A stretch of DNA of 64,000 bases from UMGS1613 sp963616135 (GTDB lineage: Bacteria; Bacillota_I; Bacilli_A; RF39; UBA660): contig CAVEJT010000001.1 in NCBI GenBank assembly GCA_963616135.1, positions 62,001 to 126,000 on the forward strand, written 5' to 3'. Positions 7,997 to 15,803 of this stretch are shown piece by piece. The position numbers were made by a program, and so were the translations under genes. The notes beneath the pieces were generated by a model. It worked only from the letters and a program-made list of their open reading frames with translations. It was not told the origin of the DNA and did no database searches. Each line of letters opens with the position of its first letter. The first letter of the stretch is position 1.

Positions 7997-8212
7997 GTGA
8001 TTACAGGAAAAGTAAAATGGTTCAATAATGAAAAAGGCTTTGGATTCATTGAATACAATGAAAAGGAAGATATATTTGTTCATTATTCAGCAATTCTTTC
8101 TGAAGGCTATAAAACTTTAGTAGAAGGCCAATATGTAAAATTCGATTTGGTGAGAACTGATAAGGGATTACAAGCTAAAAATGTAATAGAAATAAAAACT
8201 GCTCTTGTTTAG
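7997..8212 (+). CDS. csp: Cold-shock domain protein (CspA family)
   Basis: RNA chaperone that melts mRNA structure. The 71 aa form one cold-shock domain with GKVKWFNNEKGFGFI (RNP1) and EDIFVHYSAI (RNP2). GTG start with SD AAGGGAG (7982-7988). It has its own promoters and a terminator overlapping the stop codon. A second cold-shock gene lies in the ICE at 16704. Confidence 0.95.
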   Translation: MITGKVKWFNNEKGFGFIEYNEKEDIFVHYSAILSEGYKTLVEGQYVKFDLVRTDKGLQAKNVIEIKTALV

Positions 8213-8220
8213 CAGTTTTT
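8194..8220 (+). terminator. Intrinsic terminator overlapping csp stop
   Basis: AAAAACTGCT (8194-8203), loop CTTGTTT, AGCAGTTTTT (8211-8220); the csp TAG (8210-8212) lies in the hairpin. Confidence 0.85.
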
Positions 8221-8270
8221 AATTTTTTAAATTTCACTTTCTTTTCATTTAAAAATTTAAATATTTATGT

Positions 8271-8276
8271 TATAAT
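8271..8276 (+). promoter_or_regulatory. -10 element of hpf
   Basis: A perfect TATAAT (8271-8276) 22 bases before the chosen hpf start. It overlaps the upstream in-frame ATG at 8275, which argues against that codon as the start. The -35 region is weak (TTTAAA at 8248-8253). Confidence 0.55.
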
Positions 8277-8298
8277 GAATTTAGAAAGGATTGATGAT

Positions 8299-8826
8299 AT
8301 GAAATTTAATATTCATGGAAAAAAGATTGATGTAACTAATTCAATTAAAAGTTACATAGAAGAAAAGATAGGAAGGTTGGATAAGTATTTTGAAAATCCT
8401 GATGATATAACAGCAACTGCTCTTATTAAATTAAGAGGAAATGACCAAGTAGTTGAAATAACTATTAATGGTAATTCATTTATTTTAAGAGGTGAAGAAT
8501 CACATAAAGATTTATATGCTGCTATTGATAAAGTGTCAGATAAAATAGAAAGACAAATTAGAAAAAATAAAACAAGATTAAAGAAAAAAGTTAACAAAGA
8601 TATAGTTAAAGGATTTGCTTTAAATTTTGAAGAAATAGAACAAAATGATGATGTGATAGTAAGAAGAAAAACTATAGAAGATAAACCAATGAGTGAAGAG
8701 GAAGCAATTCTTCAAATGGAACTTTTAGGACACGAATTTTTTGCTTTTAAAAATGTTGAAACAAAAGATGTTAACATCATTTATAAAAGAAAAGATGGAA
8801 ACTATGGAATTTTGGAAATAAAATAG
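8299..8826 (+). CDS. hpf: Ribosome hibernation-promoting factor, long form
   Basis: Dimerises 70S ribosomes to inactive 100S particles in stationary phase. The 175 aa contain the N-terminal HPF/RaiA beta-alpha domain (MKFNIHGKKIDVTNSIKSYIEEKI, about 1-95), a charged linker and the C-terminal dimerisation domain from about 120 (IVRRKTIEDKPMSEEEAILQMELLGHEFFAFKN). ATG 8299 has SD AGAAAGGA 8 bases before it. Lying directly upstream of secA is common in Bacillota. Confidence 0.93.
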   Translation: MKFNIHGKKIDVTNSIKSYIEEKIGRLDKYFENPDDITATALIKLRGNDQVVEITINGNSFILRGEESHKDLYAAIDKVSDKIERQIRKNKTRLKKKVNKDIVKGFALNFEEIEQNDDVIVRRKTIEDKPMSEEEAILQMELLGHEFFAFKNVETKDVNIIYKRKDGNYGILEIK

Positions 8827-8847
8827 GCAAATAAATGCCTATTTTTT
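8821..8847 (+). terminator. Intrinsic terminator after hpf
   Basis: AAATAGGCA (8821-8829), loop AATAAA, TGCCTATTT (8836-8844), Ts to 8847. Overlaps the hpf stop. Confidence 0.85.
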
Positions 8848-8913
8848 AAATTATACTATTATTTTTGCTTCATTTTTGATAAAATATATATGTATACAAA
8901 AGGAGAATGACAA

Positions 8914-11406
8914 ATGAAATTATTTAAAAGTATTTTTAATCATGAGTATAAAGAATTAGAAAAATTCAAAAAAATTGCGGATGAAGTAATTGCACTTGAT
9001 GATGAATACTCAAAGTTATCGGATAAAAAGTTGAAAGCTAAAACAAAAGAGTTTCAAAAAAGGTTGACTGATGGTGAGACATTAGAGGATATCAAAGTTG
9101 AAGCTTTTGCAACTGCACGTGAAGCAGCTTACCGTGTTATAGGTGAAAAACCATATTATGTACAAATAATAGGTGGTCTTGCAATTCATTATGGTAATAT
9201 AGCCGAAATGAAAACAGGTGAAGGTAAAACTTTAACTTCAACTATGCCAGCATACTTAAATGCTTTAACAGGTGAAGGAGTTCACATTATTACAGTAAAT
9301 GAGTATTTAGCAGGCCGTGATGCTAACTGGATGGGAGAAATATATAGATTTTTAGGTTTAACAGTTGGTGTTAACTATAGAGAACTTACTCCATCTGAGA
9401 AAAAAGAGGCTTATAATTGTGATATTATGTATTCTACAAATAATGAAATTGGATTTGATTATTTGAGGGATAATATGGTAGTAAAAGCAGATGATAGGGT
9501 TGCTAGACCATATAACTTTGCTATTATAGATGAGGTAGATTCAGTATTAATAGATGAAGCAAGAACTCCATTAATTATTTCTGGTGGATTCATGAAATCG
9601 GCAAACTTATATATGCAAACTGATAAGTTTGCTAAAAGTTTAAAAGAAAACGAAGGATATATATATGATGAAAAAACTAAAGCTGTATCATTAGATCAAC
9701 TTGGTATTGAAAAAGCAGAAAAAGCATTTGGGGTAGAAAACTTATATGATATAAAACATACTAGTTTAGTTCATTTTATTAATCAAGCATTAAAAGCTAA
9801 TTATGCGATGAAAAATGATGTTGATTATGTAGTAAATGATGGAAAAATTATTATAGTAGATCCTTTTACAGGAAGACTTATGCAAGGTCGTACATATTCA
9901 GATGGGTTACATCAAGCAATAGAAGCCAAAGAAGGTGTACAAATAAATGAGGAAACTAAAACATTAGCTACAATAACATTCCAAAATTTATTTAGAATGT
10001 ATAAGAAATTATCTGGAATGACAGGTACTGCTAAGACAGAAGAAGAAGAGTTTAGAGATATATATAATATGTATGTTATTACAATTCCTACTAATAGACC
10101 TGTTATTCGTAAAGATTATGGAGATTTATTATTTGCTACAAAAGAAGGTAAATATAAAGCAATAGTAAATGAAATTATCGAAAGACATAAAACTGGTCAA
10201 CCTATATTAGTTGGTACAGTAGCAGTAGAGACAAGTGAATTATTAAGTGAAAGATTAAAGAAGGCTCATATACCACATGAGGTATTAAATGCTAAAAACC
10301 ATGCTCGTGAAGCTGAAATAATAGCGCATGCTGGTGATAAAGGATCTGTTACAATAGCTACTAATATGGCAGGCCGTGGTACAGATATTAAACTTACAGA
10401 TGAAGTAAAGGCACTTGGAGGATTATTTGTAATAGGTACCGAAAGACATGAATCTAGACGTATAGATAATCAGTTAAGAGGACGTTCAGGAAGACAAGGA
10501 GATCCAGGAGAAAGTCAATTCTGTGTATCATTTGAAGATGACTTAATGGTAAGATTTGGTACAGATAGAGCAAAATTAATACTACAAAGAGTAGGCTTTA
10601 GTGAAGATGTTTCAATAAGAAATAAAATGTTATCTAATTCAATAGAGTCAGCTCAAAAAAGAGTTGAAGGAAACAACTTTGATATGAGAAAAACTTTACT
10701 TGAGTATGATGATGTTATAAATGAACAACGCGTAATAATTTATGAAAAAAGAAATCAAATATTAGATATGGAAACAATTCATCCATTAATACTTGAAACT
10801 TTTAGAAATTATGTTGAAGATGTTGTATATTCTCATTTAGGTGAAGATAATTCATTAAGTAGAAATGATAAATCAGAAATACTAGAAGCAATAAATGATT
10901 TAATAAAAAACAAAATAACATTTGATGAAATAGAATATAAGAACTCAGATGAAATAGTAGAATATATTTATCAAAAACTGCTATCAGAATATGAAGATAA
11001 AGTTAAGAAAATACCAAAAGAAATTATAGATGAATTTGAAAAAGCAATTGTTTTAAGAGTTATAGATACTCATTGGATGGAACATATCAACACAATGTCT
11101 CATTTAAGAGAGGGAATTCATTTAAGAAGTTATGCTCAAAACAATCCATTAGTGGCTTATAAGACAGAAGGATATGCTTTGTTTGATGAATTACTTGCTA
11201 AAATAGATGATCAAGCAACTACTTATTTATTAAAGGCTGAAGTAAGACAAAATAGCGAAAGAAAACAAGTAGAGGAAAAAGTTCAAACAAACGAAGATAA
11301 AGGTAAAACAAAAAAAGCAACTCCAAAAAGAGTAGCTAAAATAGGTAGAAATGAACCTTGTCCTTGTGGCTCTGGTAAGAAGTACAAACAATGCTGTGGT
11401 AAATAG
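8914..11406 (+). CDS. secA: Protein translocase ATPase SecA
   Basis: Motor that pushes preproteins through SecYEG. The 830 aa begin MKLFKSIFNHEYKELEKF and contain Walker A EMKTGEGKTLTS (about 100-111), Walker B IIDEVDSVLIDEARTPLI, NMAGRGTDIKL and QLRGRSGRQGDPGES of the second motor domain, and the C-terminal zinc-binding tail RNEPCPCGSGKKYKQCCGK. SD AAAGGAG precedes the ATG. No T-tract hairpin of its own follows the stop; the ICE begins there, so the native terminator was probably displaced. Confidence 0.98.
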   Translation: MKLFKSIFNHEYKELEKFKKIADEVIALDDEYSKLSDKKLKAKTKEFQKRLTDGETLEDIKVEAFATAREAAYRVIGEKPYYVQIIGGLAIHYGNIAEMKTGEGKTLTSTMPAYLNALTGEGVHIITVNEYLAGRDANWMGEIYRFLGLTVGVNYRELTPSEKKEAYNCDIMYSTNNEIGFDYLRDNMVVKADDRVARPYNFAIIDEVDSVLIDEARTPLIISGGFMKSANLYMQTDKFAKSLKENEGYIYDEKTKAVSLDQLGIEKAEKAFGVENLYDIKHTSLVHFINQALKANYAMKNDVDYVVNDGKIIIVDPFTGRLMQGRTYSDGLHQAIEAKEGVQINEETKTLATITFQNLFRMYKKLSGMTGTAKTEEEEFRDIYNMYVITIPTNRPVIRKDYGDLLFATKEGKYKAIVNEIIERHKTGQPILVGTVAVETSELLSERLKKAHIPHEVLNAKNHAREAEIIAHAGDKGSVTIATNMAGRGTDIKLTDEVKALGGLFVIGTERHESRRIDNQLRGRSGRQGDPGESQFCVSFEDDLMVRFGTDRAKLILQRVGFSEDVSIRNKMLSNSIESAQKRVEGNNFDMRKTLLEYDDVINEQRVIIYEKRNQILDMETIHPLILETFRNYVEDVVYSHLGEDNSLSRNDKSEILEAINDLIKNKITFDEIEYKNSDEIVEYIYQKLLSEYEDKVKKIPKEIIDEFEKAIVLRVIDTHWMEHINTMSHLREGIHLRSYAQNNPLVAYKTEGYALFDELLAKIDDQATTYLLKAEVRQNSERKQVEEKVQTNEDKGKTKKATPKRVAKIGRNEPCPCGSGKKYKQCCGK

Positions 11407-11452
11407 CTTATTTTATAAGGGTTTGTACAATTGGAATTAGTCAAAAAAACAC

Positions 11453-11570
11453 TAAATTGTGTGCAAAATCATTAAATTGTGTGCAATTTGTGTGCGAAAA
11501 ATAAAAAATCATGCACACAAATCTATTTAACCCATATAAATAAAGGGTTTGTGTTATGCACACAAAATCA
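11453..11570. repeat. Array of TTGTGTGCA repeats at the ICE left end
   Basis: TAAATTGTGTGCAA occurs at 11453-11466 and again at 11473-11486, exactly 20 bases apart. TTTGTGTGC follows at 11487-11495, and the inverse ATGCACACAAA at 11511-11521 and 11556-11566. Five copies in both orientations between secA and the integrase fit arm-type sites for a tyrosine integrase or its regulator. The attachment core cannot be defined without the other end. Confidence 0.55.
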
Positions 11571-11572
11571 TG

Positions 11573-11598
11573 AAATCAACATTCGTGTTGATTTTTTT
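11573..11598 (+). terminator. Terminator just upstream of the integrase
   Basis: AAATCAACA (11573-11581), loop TTCG, TGTTGATTT (11586-11594), T run to 11598. It would block read-through from secA into the integrase and could also serve as the current secA terminator. Confidence 0.8.
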
Positions 11599-11632
11599 CG
11601 TTCTCTAAAAGATTTAGAGGAGGAAAAAATTT

Positions 11633-12952
11633 ATGGCACAAGTGAACACAATGAAAAGGGGGAATTACTATCAATACAGATTCGAAATAGCACCACAAGA
11701 TGGAAAAAGGAAGTTTATTAACAAGTCTGGTTTTAAAACAAAACAAGAAGCGTATGAAGCTGGTATGAAGGCATATAACGAATATACAAATACTGGTAAT
11801 GTTTTTAAACCATCAACAGTATCATTTTCTGATTATCTTGATTATTGGATGAAAATGTATTGCAACATTAATTTAAGATACGCAACTATAATTACCTATG
11901 AGAATATTATTAAAAATCATATAAAACCTAGATTAGGATTTTATAGATTATCACAAATAACGTCAGCAACGATACAAGAATTTATAAATAATATTTATGT
12001 AGAAAAAGGATTTTCTAAAAGTTTTTTACGAACAATTTTAAAAGTGTTAAAAGGAGCATTAGGATATGCAACTGATGTAGTTGGATTCATTAAAATTAAT
12101 CCTGCATTAAAAGTCAAAATACCAAAGTATGATGCACCCCAAACTGATCCTGCACATATATTTACACCAGAAGAAATAGAGATTATTTTTAATAGGTTTA
12201 GAAATAGCCATACTATCTATTATGCTTTTTTAACTGCATATTATACTGGATTACGTATATCAGAGGTATTTGGATTAACATGGGAAGATATAGATTTTGA
12301 AAACAAAACATTGAGAGTAGATAGAAATATTATCAAAAAAAATCAATCTGGTGGAACAAAAAGGAGATTGATAGAAGGAAATTCAACCACAGTTTGGTAT
12401 TTTGGCAATTGTAAAACTCCATCAAGTCATAGAGTAATTGAAATTGGTGATACATTATTAAATGCTCTAAAAGAATTTAAATATGAACAAGAAATATTTA
12501 GAGAACAATATGGTGATTCATATATGAAACATTATGCTAAGGAAGTTATGAATCCTTACACGAATAAACCAGAAACAAAAATAGTAAATGCTTATGCAGA
12601 AATTGATGTAGCATTACCAGAAGTTCATCTAATATTTGTAAAGAACAATGGAGTATTTGAAGGGACAGATACATGTAAACATCCATTTAAAGTAATACAT
12701 TATGAATTAGGTATACCTTGTAGATTTCATGACTTTAGAGATACACACGCTACAAGATTAATTGAAGCTGGTGCTGATATAAAAGCAGTATCAAAAAGGT
12801 TAGGACATAGCACAATAGAAACTACATATAATATCTATGTTCGTGTGACTGTTAAGATGGAAGAAGAAGTTGTAAGTAAATTTGAAGATTATGCAAATTC
12901 GTTAGAAATTTCAATTTTAAAAAAGCAAAAAGAACTAATGCAGGAATACTGA
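11633..12952 (+). CDS. int: Tyrosine recombinase/integrase of the ICE
   Basis: Integrates and excises the element. The N-terminus (1-50, GNYYQYRFEIAPQDGKRKFINK) looks like an AP2-type arm-binding domain, followed by a SAM-like core-binding domain (about 60-160) and the catalytic domain. Catalytic residues: R208 (TGLRISEV), H366-D-F-R369, H392 (LGHST) and nucleophile Y402 (YNIYVRV). At 439 aa it is longer than most because of an insert of about 70 residues between R208 and the H-x-x-R box. SD GAGGAGG precedes the ATG. Position at the element's edge, pointing inward, is typical. Confidence 0.95.
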   Translation: MAQVNTMKRGNYYQYRFEIAPQDGKRKFINKSGFKTKQEAYEAGMKAYNEYTNTGNVFKPSTVSFSDYLDYWMKMYCNINLRYATIITYENIIKNHIKPRLGFYRLSQITSATIQEFINNIYVEKGFSKSFLRTILKVLKGALGYATDVVGFIKINPALKVKIPKYDAPQTDPAHIFTPEEIEIIFNRFRNSHTIYYAFLTAYYTGLRISEVFGLTWEDIDFENKTLRVDRNIIKKNQSGGTKRRLIEGNSTTVWYFGNCKTPSSHRVIEIGDTLLNALKEFKYEQEIFREQYGDSYMKHYAKEVMNPYTNKPETKIVNAYAEIDVALPEVHLIFVKNNGVFEGTDTCKHPFKVIHYELGIPCRFHDFRDTHATRLIEAGADIKAVSKRLGHSTIETTYNIYVRVTVKMEEEVVSKFEDYANSLEISILKKQKELMQEY

Positions 12953-12976
12953 TAACACATGTTATTTATATTAATT

Positions 12977-13001
12977 GAACTGATAATCCAGTTCTTTTTT
13001 T
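12977..13001 (+). terminator. Intrinsic terminator after integrase
   Basis: GAACTG (12977-12982), loop ATAATC, CAGTTC (12989-12994), seven Ts to 13001. Confidence 0.85.
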
Positions 13002-13030
13002 ATGTCGTAAAACAGAAAGGATGATGTAAA

Positions 13031-13849
13031 ATGGCAGTGTTTAAAATAGAAAAACAGAAGAATTATACTGTTATGAGCAATTATCATTTACAAGATAGAA
13101 ATTTATCATACAAAGCGAAAGGATTATTATCATTCATGCTTAGTTTACCAGAGGACTGGGATTACTCTTTGAATGGTTTAGTTGCTGTTAGTAAAGAAAA
13201 TAAGAAAGCAATTAGAAATATATTGAGTGAATTAATAAATAAAGGATATGTGGTAAGAGAACAAGGAAGAGGAGAAAAAGGATATTATAAGTATGATTAC
13301 ATAATTAGAGAAATTCCTGTTAATGTATTAGAGAAAGATCATCCAGATACCCAAAAGGGAGATGCCGTTAAAGGAGATACCGAAAAAGGCACACAAATAA
13401 ATACTAATAAAGAAAATACTAAAGAACAAATAGATAAAATAGATAAAACCATAAATGAAAAAAAACCTTTAAAATTAGACAATTTAAAATCAAATAAGAC
13501 ACACCATTCTATTACAAAAGATTTGATTAAAAGAAATTATTTAAAAGATGATGATATAGAACTGTATAAGTATGATAAACTATTTAAACAGTTATTAAAA
13601 CAATATGAATTTACAAATATAGTGACAATAACGCATTACATTACATCAAGTGTGGTTAAAAGACATTTTTTAGATGAATATAATGAGATTATAGATAATA
13701 AATTTGGATACTTAAAAAAATCTATCATAAACAATATTGATAGATTTAATAAAAATGAAATAGAATGGGATGAAGAATTGGGATGGTTTAAGGAAAAAGA
13801 ACAAGACTATGATAGGGATTTTTATGATGAATATGAAATATCGTATTAA
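13031..13849 (+). CDS. Replication initiator-like helix-turn-helix protein
   Basis: A 272-aa protein with the N-terminus MAVFKIEKQKNYTVMSNYHL, then LSYKAKGLLSFMLSLPEDWDYSLNGL and a winged-helix segment of about 90 residues. This start is typical of HTH proteins of Bacillota plasmids and ICEs thought to take part in replication or replisome loading. The rest is charged and lysine-rich (DKIDKTINEKKPLKLDNLK) with a possible DnaD-like C-terminal part. SD AGAAAGGATGATG. The replication role is inferred from family resemblance; no origin was recognised next to it. Confidence 0.7.
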   Translation: MAVFKIEKQKNYTVMSNYHLQDRNLSYKAKGLLSFMLSLPEDWDYSLNGLVAVSKENKKAIRNILSELINKGYVVREQGRGEKGYYKYDYIIREIPVNVLEKDHPDTQKGDAVKGDTEKGTQINTNKENTKEQIDKIDKTINEKKPLKLDNLKSNKTHHSITKDLIKRNYLKDDDIELYKYDKLFKQLLKQYEFTNIVTITHYITSSVVKRHFLDEYNEIIDNKFGYLKKSIINNIDRFNKNEIEWDEELGWFKEKEQDYDRDFYDEYEISY

Positions 13850-13866
13850 AAAATAAAAAATATGTA

Positions 13867-14289
13867 TTATTGCATATTTTTCATATTTTTAATTATTATG
13901 TCTAAACTTTTTAGAGTTTTTTTATCAACTTCTAAAATAATGCTATGTAGAATTTTTAATTCTTCAACATCTAATTTTTTAATATTATCGGATATAAGAG
14001 CAATCATTTTGTCTTTATCAGTATACGTTTTTGGTTTTACTTCACCATTTTGGTATGCAGTTTGATATTCAATAATTTTTTCTTCTAGTTCAGGCAAATC
14101 CATACACATACCATTTGCTATAAGCCCTAAAATTACACCAGATATTCCTATCTTACCATATTTATTATTTAGTAGTTTACTTAATGTTGCTTTGTTTACT
14201 TTTGATTTTCTCCCGAATTCTGATAAACTCATACCATGCAGTTCTAAATATTCAATCAAAATCAGTCTTACAGCAGATTCCCTACTCAT
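13867..14289 (-). CDS. HTH repressor, probable master regulator of the ICE
   Basis: A 140-aa protein with an N-terminal XRE-like helix-turn-helix (LILIEYLELHGMSLSEFGRKSKVNKATLSKLLNNKYG, about 8-45) and a helical C-terminal half (VEELKILHSIILEVDKKTLKSLDIIIKNM) that could dimerise. ATG 14289 is 7 bases from GGAG; ATG 14292 is only 4, so the second was chosen. It is the only minus-strand gene in this part and its promoter lies between two copies of the ICE operator (14351-14366, 14395-14410), suggesting autoregulation. The role as repressor is inferred from arrangement. Confidence 0.75.
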   Translation of the reverse strand: MSRESAVRLILIEYLELHGMSLSEFGRKSKVNKATLSKLLNNKYGKIGISGVILGLIANGMCMDLPELEEKIIEYQTAYQNGEVKPKTYTDKDKMIALISDNIKKLDVEELKILHSIILEVDKKTLKSLDIIIKNMKNMQ

Positions 14290-14350
14290 CATTTATCTCC
14301 TTTCATAAAAAATTAACTTCAATATTATTTTACTATTTTTTTCTAAAAAT

Positions 14351-14366
14351 GTCTACTAGTATAAAC
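14351..14366 (+). promoter_or_regulatory. ICE operator copy 1 (GTCTACTAGTATAAAC)
   Basis: This 16-mer is matched by its exact reverse complement at 14395-14410. It lies just downstream of the repressor's minus-strand -10 (TATAAT, complement of 14370-14375), so a bound protein would block that promoter. It belongs to the family GTTTACTAGTGTAAAC seen at four other promoters. Confidence 0.75.
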
Positions 14367-14394
14367 AATATTATAGCAAATCTTATACTATATC

Positions 14395-14410
14395 GTTTAT
14401 ACTAGTAGAC
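14395..14410 (-). promoter_or_regulatory. ICE operator copy 2, inverse of copy 1
   Basis: Plus-strand GTTTATACTAGTAGAC, a perfect inverse of copy 1. It overlaps the repressor's -35 region and ends 3 bases before TTGACA (14414-14419), the likely -35 of the rightward promoter, so it could control both directions. Confidence 0.75.
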
Positions 14411-14413
14411 AAA

Positions 14414-14443
14414 TTGACATATTTTTGATAAAATATTTCTTAT
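14414..14443 (+). promoter_or_regulatory. Candidate rightward promoter
   Basis: A consensus TTGACA at 14414-14419. The -10 is less clear: TCTTAT (14438-14443) at 18 bases or TATATA further on. It would transcribe 14483-15038. Confidence 0.4.
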
Positions 14444-14482
14444 ATAACGTAGTTATATTTTTGCAGTAGGAGGTTGTATAAG

Positions 14483-14518
14483 ATGATATATATGATTAGG
14501 GTGATGTTTTCATCCTGA
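14483..14518 (+). CDS. Possible 11-aa leader peptide
   Basis: AGGAGG (14468-14473) is nine bases before ATG 14483, which opens MIYMIRVMFSS and stops at TGA 14516-14518. The strong ribosome binding site before such a short frame suggests a translated leader of the next gene, but coding cannot be shown from sequence. Confidence 0.25.
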   Translation: MIYMIRVMFSS

Positions 14519-14545
14519 CTTATAGTAAGAAAGGCAGGTGAAATT

Positions 14546-14761
14546 TTGTATAGACGACAGTCTTCAGTAGGACAAGTAAAAAGTATTAAAATTCTCGTAG
14601 TAGAAGGTGAGAAAGATTTTACTTTATCTACCCAGTTGGATGATGAATCTACGATTCGAATATTAGAGGTGTGTCTAAATAAACTTAGGGATAAAACATC
14701 ACTAAATGTAGTGCCAATTATGGGAAAGGAAAGTATATATGATCAAAGAAAAAAGAAATGA
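14546..14761 (+). CDS. Hypothetical small ICE protein
   Basis: A 71-aa protein starting at TTG (MYRRQSSVGQVKSIKILVVEG) after AAGGCAGGTG. Alternating hydrophobic and polar residues suggest a small alpha/beta fold, with a basic C-terminus DQRKKK. Family not recognised. It overlaps the next gene by 23 bases, so the two are probably co-translated. Upstream lies the operator-flanked promoter region. Confidence 0.55.
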   Translation: MYRRQSSVGQVKSIKILVVEGEKDFTLSTQLDDESTIRILEVCLNKLRDKTSLNVVPIMGKESIYDQRKKK

Positions 14762-15038
14762 AGTAGAAGTAGTTTTAGCAGTAATAAAGGAATATCTAAA
14801 TGAGGAAAAAGATATGCCTTGTGAAGTAATGAAATATGTTGTACAAGAATTAAATAAATTAGAGGAAAATTACAATAAAACTATTAATGATTTAATGAAT
14901 TGTAATTCTTTGGTAGTAAAAATGGAGCAATTATTTAATTTAATTGGTGCTATCGGTACTATTTCAATTGAAGACGAAGATAAACTAGATAAAACATTAG
15001 TTAATTTAGAAAATTATGTTAAATCTATAAGGAATTGA
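14739..15038 (+). CDS. Hypothetical helical ICE protein
   Basis: A 99-aa acidic, leucine-rich protein predicted to be helical or coiled-coil (VMKYVVQELNKLEENYNKTINDLMN). The ATG at 14739 follows GGGAAAGGAAAG inside the preceding gene. The stop is TGA. No family was recognised; 12 bases later an inverted repeat may end the transcript. Confidence 0.6.
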   Translation: MIKEKRNEVEVVLAVIKEYLNEEKDMPCEVMKYVVQELNKLEENYNKTINDLMNCNSLVVKMEQLFNLIGAIGTISIEDEDKLDKTLVNLENYVKSIRN

Positions 15039-15049
15039 AATTAGTATCG

Positions 15050-15072
15050 GCTGTATAGAAAAACTATACAGC
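15050..15072 (+). terminator. Strong hairpin without clear T tract
   Basis: GCTGTATAG (15050-15058), loop AAAAA, CTATACAGC (15064-15072), a perfect 9-bp stem. Only a weak AATTTATTT follows, so it may be a terminator or an RNA-protecting hairpin. Confidence 0.5.
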
Positions 15073-15105
15073 AATTTATTTGAATGTGATTTTTTTAATA
15101 GGGTA

Positions 15106-15134
15106 TTGACTTTTATAAAAATAAAGGTTATTAT
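15106..15134 (+). promoter_or_regulatory. Promoter upstream of ICE operator copy 3
   Basis: TTGACT (15106-15111), 17-base spacer, TATTAT (15129-15134). The operator begins 14 bases after the -10, at the expected start of transcription. Confidence 0.6.
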
Positions 15135-15147
15135 TTTAATAGAAAGT

Positions 15148-15163
15148 GTTTACTAGTGTAAAC
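15148..15163 (+). promoter_or_regulatory. ICE operator copy 3
   Basis: GTTTACTAGTGTAAAC. The arms GTTTAC and GTAAAC are reverse complements around a 4-base centre TAGT. It lies at about +8 of the promoter at 15106-15134. Confidence 0.75.
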
Positions 15164-15272
15164 GACTTTAGAAGTGGTTTGGAGGTGGTGTGGTGTAATG
15201 TTAAAAGTAGTTTGAAGTGTTTTTATGTAGTAAATTTCTAGCAGTATATATTTTATTTTTTTTAATCATATC

Positions 15273-15288
15273 GTTTACTAGTGTAAAC
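15273..15288 (+). promoter_or_regulatory. ICE operator copy 4
   Basis: GTTTACTAGTGTAAAC, identical to copy 3 and 125 bases further on, shortly before the 15319 gene. Two copies around one leader could allow looping or double control of the 15319-18462 genes. Confidence 0.75.
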
Positions 15289-15318
15289 ATTGTATTAAAA
15301 AAGTAAAGTGAGGTGATA

Positions 15319-15501
15319 GTGATTTTTAAAGAAAAAGAAAGATATCGCATTTATAATGCATTATCTGAAGATCACGGCTATTTTCTTACCATCATTAAGA
15401 TTTGCAATAATACTATTTATTACTTATTTGATGGTATTGATGAGGTTAAATGTTTTGATCTCCGAAGTGACTTTGCAGTAGATTTAATAAAGGTAGTTTA
15501 A
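15319..15501 (+). CDS. Hypothetical 60-aa ICE protein
   Basis: Begins V-I-F-K-E-K-E-R-Y-R-I-Y-N with two aromatic-rich strands (GYFLTIIKICNNTIYYLFDGID), suggesting a small beta-rich domain. GTG 15319 is used because GAGGTG lies just upstream; GTG 15313 would overlap that SD. First gene after the paired operators 3 and 4. Function unknown. Confidence 0.5.
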   Translation: MIFKEKERYRIYNALSEDHGYFLTIIKICNNTIYYLFDGIDEVKCFDLRSDFAVDLIKVV

Positions 15502-15536
15502 TTTAGTTCATCAGTTTTATGAGAGGAGCAACTGTT

Positions 15537-15803
15537 ATGAGATTTTCTGATGATAATACTGTCATTCCTAAATGGATTTTGTATCATCTGAGAAAATATG
15601 GGAACTGTTGCTGTGGTAGAGAAATAGTAAAAAAATTAGGAAGGGAAAAGATTTTACAATTATTAAGAAAAGAGGGGTATCCTTGTATATTACGAATTGT
15701 ATATGATGATATGTTTCATAAACCCAGAAGAAAAGTAAAATATCCTCGTGATGCTTATTATATTTTAGAGATTGAATGTGTAGTTAAGAGTTATTTTATA
15801 TGA
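15537..15803 (+). CDS. Hypothetical basic protein upstream of the MazF-like gene
   Basis: An 88-aa protein with a helix-rich N-terminal half (IPKWILYHLRKYGNCCCGREIVKKLGREKILQLL), a basic patch HKPRRKVKYPRD and a hydrophobic end. ATG 15537 follows GAGAGGAG by eight bases; an in-frame ATG at 15519 lies before that SD. It ends in an ATGA overlap with the MazF-like gene. By position it could be the antitoxin, but it does not look like the usual MazE or ribbon-helix-helix type. Confidence 0.55.
   Translation: MRFSDDNTVIPKWILYHLRKYGNCCCGREIVKKLGREKILQLLRKEGYPCILRIVYDDMFHKPRRKVKYPRDAYYILEIECVVKSYFI

Noticed and set aside
11479..11721. 80-aa plus-strand frame before the integrase
   Set aside because: It runs through a terminator and into the integrase in another frame, and most of it is translated from the repeat array.
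13862..14405. Plus-strand frames opposite the HTH repressor
   Set aside because: They are antisense shadows, and the minus strand has the SD, HTH motif and promoter.
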